Shown piece by piece: positions 62,774 through 64,000 of a stretch of 64,000 bases of DNA. The position numbers were made by a program, and so were the translations under genes. Position 1 is the first letter of the stretch; each line of letters opens with the position of its first letter. The notes under the pieces are model-generated. The model searched no databases and was not told the origin of the DNA. It saw only the letters and a program-made list of their open reading frames with translations. Source of the DNA: G965267185 sp965267185 (GTDB taxonomy: Bacteria; Pseudomonadota; Alphaproteobacteria; UBA6615); NCBI GenBank assembly GCA_965267185.1, contig OZ253937.1:3596001-3660000 (forward strand), read 5' to 3'.

Positions 62774-63235
62774 ATGACGACGCGATATCTTGAGGATTTT
62801 GAGGTTGGCGAGGTAATGGAGACGGCGCCGGTGGTGTTGAGCGCTGACGAAATTATCGAGTTCGCCCAACTTTACGATCCGCAGACATTTCACACCGACC
62901 CCGAGGCGGCCAAGGAGAGCCCGTTTGGCGGGCTGATCGCGAGCGGTCTGCAGACCATCGCGGTCGCGTTTGGCCAGTTCATCCGATTGGGCTATTTCGC
63001 CGAGAGCTCTCTCGGCGGCCCGGCAACCGACGACGTCGATTGGTTGGCGCCGGTGCGGCCCGGTAACGAGCTGGTCACAACAGCGCAAGTAATCGAAGCG
63101 CGGCCGTCTCAGTCCAAGCCCGACCGCGGCGTCGTTCGTCTGCAGTTCAACACGGTGGTGACCGGCAACCCGGTCGTCCGCTTCAGCACCACGACGTTTC
63201 TGCGGCGGCGACCGACAACAGCAACGAACATCTAA
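62774..63235 (+). CDS. MaoC-like hotdog hydratase
   Basis: A 153-residue protein with the MaoC/R-hydratase pattern. YDPQTFHTDPEAAKESPFGGLIASGLQT holds the catalytic Asp/His pair of (R)-specific enoyl-CoA hydratases, and a later segment is WLAPVRPGNEL. It probably hydrates an enoyl-CoA or related thioester. The ATG at 62774 is a family-typical start, but no strong ribosome binding site is seen. It is followed by a paralogue 15 bases downstream. Confidence 0.85.
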   Translation: MTTRYLEDFEVGEVMETAPVVLSADEIIEFAQLYDPQTFHTDPEAAKESPFGGLIASGLQTIAVAFGQFIRLGYFAESSLGGPATDDVDWLAPVRPGNELVTTAQVIEARPSQSKPDRGVVRLQFNTVVTGNPVVRFSTTTFLRRRPTTATNI

Positions 63236-63250
63236 TCTGCGATTTGTCCC

Positions 63251-63703
63251 ATGAGTGGTCTGTATTTCGAGGATTTCCATGTCGGCCGGCAGTTCGAGAC
63301 CGAACCGGTGCGCTTAGGCGAAAGCGAAGTCATCGCATTCGCGCAGAAGTACGATCCACAGCCTTTCCATACCGATCCGGGAGCAGCGGAAAAGTCGATC
63401 TATCGCGGCCTAATTGCCAGCGGTTTCCAGACGGTCGCGATTGCCGCGGGCCAATGGCTTCGCACCGGCCTTCAAGAGGGAACCGGCATGGGGGGGCCGG
63501 GGTTGCGCGATATACGGTGGCTAGCGCCAGTGCGGCCGGGCGATATGCTCAGCACGACGGTTGAAATCGCTGCTGCGCGCGTGTCCGAAAGTAAACCGGA
63601 TCGCGGAATCGTTCATTTCGCCTATACCGTACGAAACGAAGCCGAAATTGTGGCGACCTTCACGGCCATCATCCTGGTAAAGCGGCGGCCCGAAAGAGCG
63701 TAA
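63251..63703 (+). CDS. MaoC-like hotdog hydratase, second copy
   Basis: A 150-residue paralogue of the preceding gene, with the same active-site pattern YDPQPFHTDPGAAEKSIYRGLIASGFQT and WLAPVRPGDML. The two may form a heterodimer, as hotdog proteins work in pairs, or act on different substrates. Confidence 0.85.
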   Translation: MSGLYFEDFHVGRQFETEPVRLGESEVIAFAQKYDPQPFHTDPGAAEKSIYRGLIASGFQTVAIAAGQWLRTGLQEGTGMGGPGLRDIRWLAPVRPGDMLSTTVEIAAARVSESKPDRGIVHFAYTVRNEAEIVATFTAIILVKRRPERA

Positions 63704-63788
63704 CCAATGACCGAAGGTAGCGTGGCGGCGGCGCGGGGCTGCATGGTAATATCCGCCGTCTACACAATACGCGGGCGAATATAGCGCG

Positions 63789-64000
63789 ATGCCATTTACC
63801 GGCGCCGGACTGAGCCCGGCGGAATTTGGGATGTGGGCCACCTTTGCCGTTATCGTGGTGGCGCTAGTGCTCTACGCCGTAGAACGCGTGGCGCTGGAAG
63901 TGACCTCCCTCGGCGTTATCTGTGCGCTGCTTCTGCTGTTTCATTTCAATCCGATCGTCGGCGATGACGGCCAGAACCTTCTCGGGCCGGACGCGCTCCT
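63789..64000 (+). CDS. SLC13-type permease, start only
   Basis: The first 70 residues, cut by the window end. Two hydrophobic segments (FAVIVVALVLYAVERVALEVTS and GVICALLLLFHFN) with the pattern VERVALEVTSLGVI match the N-terminus of SLC13/DASS anion transporters, which often carry a TrkA-C domain. The substrate (sulfate, dicarboxylate or other) is unknown. Confidence 0.7.
   Translation, partial: MPFTGAGLSPAEFGMWATFAVIVVALVLYAVERVALEVTSLGVICALLLLFHFNPIVGDDGQNLLGPDAL

Overview
The window reads as a chromosomal segment of a GC-rich alphaproteobacterium, probably Rhodospirillales-like. The order is inferred from gene content and could not be tested. Supporting signs are a class I lysyl-tRNA synthetase, proteins known mainly from alphaproteobacteria (COQ9, DUF1192, DUF1465/RcdA, DUF1013/TrcR, DUF4164), an archaeal-type class I FBP aldolase, the purEK, ruvCAB and tol-pal clusters, and GANTC (CcrM-type) sites in several promoters. 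I see no prophage, insertion sequence, CRISPR array, tRNA or rRNA gene. Almost all the DNA is core genome, densely packed, with many 4-bp ATGA overlaps.

Layout. 1-4.4 kb: a 3-hydroxyisobutyrate dehydrogenase-family gene cut by the window edge, a TerB-like gene, a DinG-family helicase and a small Ala/Pro-rich ORF. 4.5-9.1 kb: lysK, a class IV aminotransferase, a deformylase-coq9 overlap pair and a DUF2937 membrane protein. 9.1-14.0 kb: a DUF1007/NicO metal-transport pair, an RhlE-like helicase and purEK. 14.2-19.6 kb: a diguanylate cyclase, two DUF465 proteins, an acyl-CoA ligase, DUF1192, a quinone oxidoreductase and TrcR. 19.6-25.1 kb: a possible small RNA, metY, an alpha/beta hydrolase, a thioesterase, a short MetE-like protein, hsp20 (heat-shock promoter plus ROSE-like RNA thermometer), rcdA and rpmE.

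25.3-34.6 kb: an MsbA-type ABC exporter, then a minus-strand block holding a MotA-like/MotB-like/OmpA-like stator set, a SuhB homologue with degraded metal ligands, efp, thiE, fba and an unknown conserved gene. 34.7-38.6 kb: a LysR regulator and a multi-PAS histidine kinase on the opposite strand, between fba and gap-tkt, where pgk would be expected in related genomes. 38.6-44.3 kb: gap, tkt, DUF4164, zapA, 6S RNA, 5-formyl-THF cyclo-ligase and a YmdB-like phosphodiesterase. 44.4-60.3 kb: yebC, ruvCAB, ybgC, tolQRAB, pal, cpoB, tilS, ftsH, folP, glmM and thiD. 60.4-64 kb: an EamA transporter, DUF1127, an AraC-MGMT fusion, two MaoC-like hydratases and the start of an SLC13 permease.

How the genes fit together. 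Two energised envelope systems sit in one window: Tol-Pal, and the uncharacterised MotA/MotB/OmpA set. Central carbon genes (tkt, gap, fba), cell-division and cell-cycle genes (zapA, rcdA, trcR, pal, ftsH) and repair genes (ruvCAB, ada-like, dinG) make up most of the rest. The observations most worth following are the hsp20 thermosensor, the probably inactive SuhB paralogue, the stator triad, the missing ATG start of the gene behind 6S RNA, and GANTC pairs in the pal and rcdA promoters.
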